Of a stretch of 64,000 bases of DNA, positions 63,223-64,000 are shown piece after piece (position 1 is the first letter of the stretch; each line of letters begins with the position of its first letter). Below the pieces are notes generated by a model. That model searched no databases. It was not told where the DNA came from and saw only the letters and a program-made list of their open reading frames with translations. Both the position numbers and the translations under genes were made by a program. This stretch comes from Myotis daubentonii. Its lineage: Eukaryota; Chordata; Mammalia; Chiroptera; Vespertilionidae. The DNA lies in contig NC_081847.1 of NCBI RefSeq assembly GCF_963259705.1, positions 86,922,485 through 86,986,484 on the forward strand. The letters run 5' to 3'.

Positions 63223-64000
63223 ATTTTTAACTGAGACAAAGGTGGTCAGTAATTCATTGAACTGAAAGAATAATTACAGTCAAGGCTTCAATGAGCACCA
63301 ATTCATGTGAGAACCTAAATTGTAAGGAAGCAGGAAATGGAAGTAGATGATTTGTGGCTGCAGAGAGGAGGAGAGCCTAGCAGATATTGAGGGTGGCAAG
63401 AGCTGGTAAACAGATACTTCCATTCAGCTTGAAGGCACTTGAAAAAAAAGTTGATTCTCTTAAATATTCAGACTCCTTTTGCAATCAATTCTTATACCAA
63501 GCCTTTATAGCTTTTAGTCATGCCCCTATCTAAAATAGAATGATAATTGTTCTTTCTATTCTTTCTTGGATGAGAATTCTTGAGGTCTCCATAGTATTTC
63601 TGCTCATCTTTGCACTCCATGGTATTCATCACGATTTCTTACTTGAAATAAAATTAATTCAGAATTGATGTGTGTCAAAATCTGTGAACAATTTGAGATT
63701 TTGCCCTACTTACAAGCTAATAAGTTAGCATGCTACAGTTTCATGGATACTGGCAGAAGACACAAGATTTTTAGGTGAAAGACAAAGGATAAGTTACTAC
63801 AGCAGTAGCCATCACCTCATTATCATCCATTTGCTTTGGTTTCCTGAGCCCCAGTTCCCACAGGGAAACACAATGAGGGCCAGGTGACTTTTGCATACAC
63901 AGTATGCTGTTCTATGGAAGAGGAATCCCAACTTTAAAAAAACCCAAATCTTCTATAGTGGACAATAATCCTGCCTGAATTTTGCACCAGAGAGACACAT
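63223..64000. other. Unassigned sequence
   Basis: No gene or repeat was recognised up to the window end. Confidence 0.5.

Overview
This is vertebrate nuclear DNA from a bat, almost certainly a vesper bat (Vespertilionidae, Myotis-like). Three kinds of evidence support this: about twenty copies of the tRNA-derived Ves SINE, seven or eight Helitron insertions with HeliBat-type termini (in mammals, Helitrons are known from vesper bats), and several nonautonomous hAT elements including a SPIN copy. I found no intact protein-coding gene, exon, tRNA, rRNA or CRISPR array. The window reads as intergenic or deep intronic sequence. Every open frame above 60 codons that I examined lies in a repeat, a microsatellite, an antisense strand or unassigned AT-rich DNA.

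Layout. 1-9.7 kb: an old L1 3' end carrying a later SINE and Helitron, more L1 ORF2 and ORF1 debris, an L2 fragment, a SINE with a roughly 260-bp (TTTC)n tail, a MIR and two more Helitrons. 9.7-11.6 kb: a repeat-poor block with a candidate conserved noncoding element. 11.6-17.3 kb: a hAT element, SINEs, and a MIR split at one AT dinucleotide by two abutting Helitrons (14599-15983), followed by a GC-rich processed pseudogene of NOSIP on the minus strand. 17.3-31 kb: old L1, a repeated segment of about 92 bp, a hAT with a perfect 8-bp target duplication, MIR and MLT1 relics, long unassigned stretches and SPIN. 31-37 kb: SINEs, MLT1 LTR pieces, an ERVL-class pol relic cut by a SINE, and a recent 5'-truncated L1 with a 17-bp target duplication. 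37-50 kb: L2, MIR, old L1 and a homeodomain-site-rich block near 49.3-49.8 kb. 50-64 kb: three Helitrons, an MLT1A LTR, a second L1 with target duplication inside an older L1, SINEs, a hAT and a compound (TA)n tract.

Nothing here forms an operon or pathway. The most interesting content is regulatory baggage on the Helitrons: one family carries an inverted pair of near-consensus CTCF-like motifs (17-20-bp perfect arms in two copies), and others carry octamer sites. A tandem Helitron insertion whose empty site can be read exactly from the MIR consensus is also notable. Family names rest on recognising consensus-like sequence by eye, without a database search, so subfamily labels are deliberately loose.
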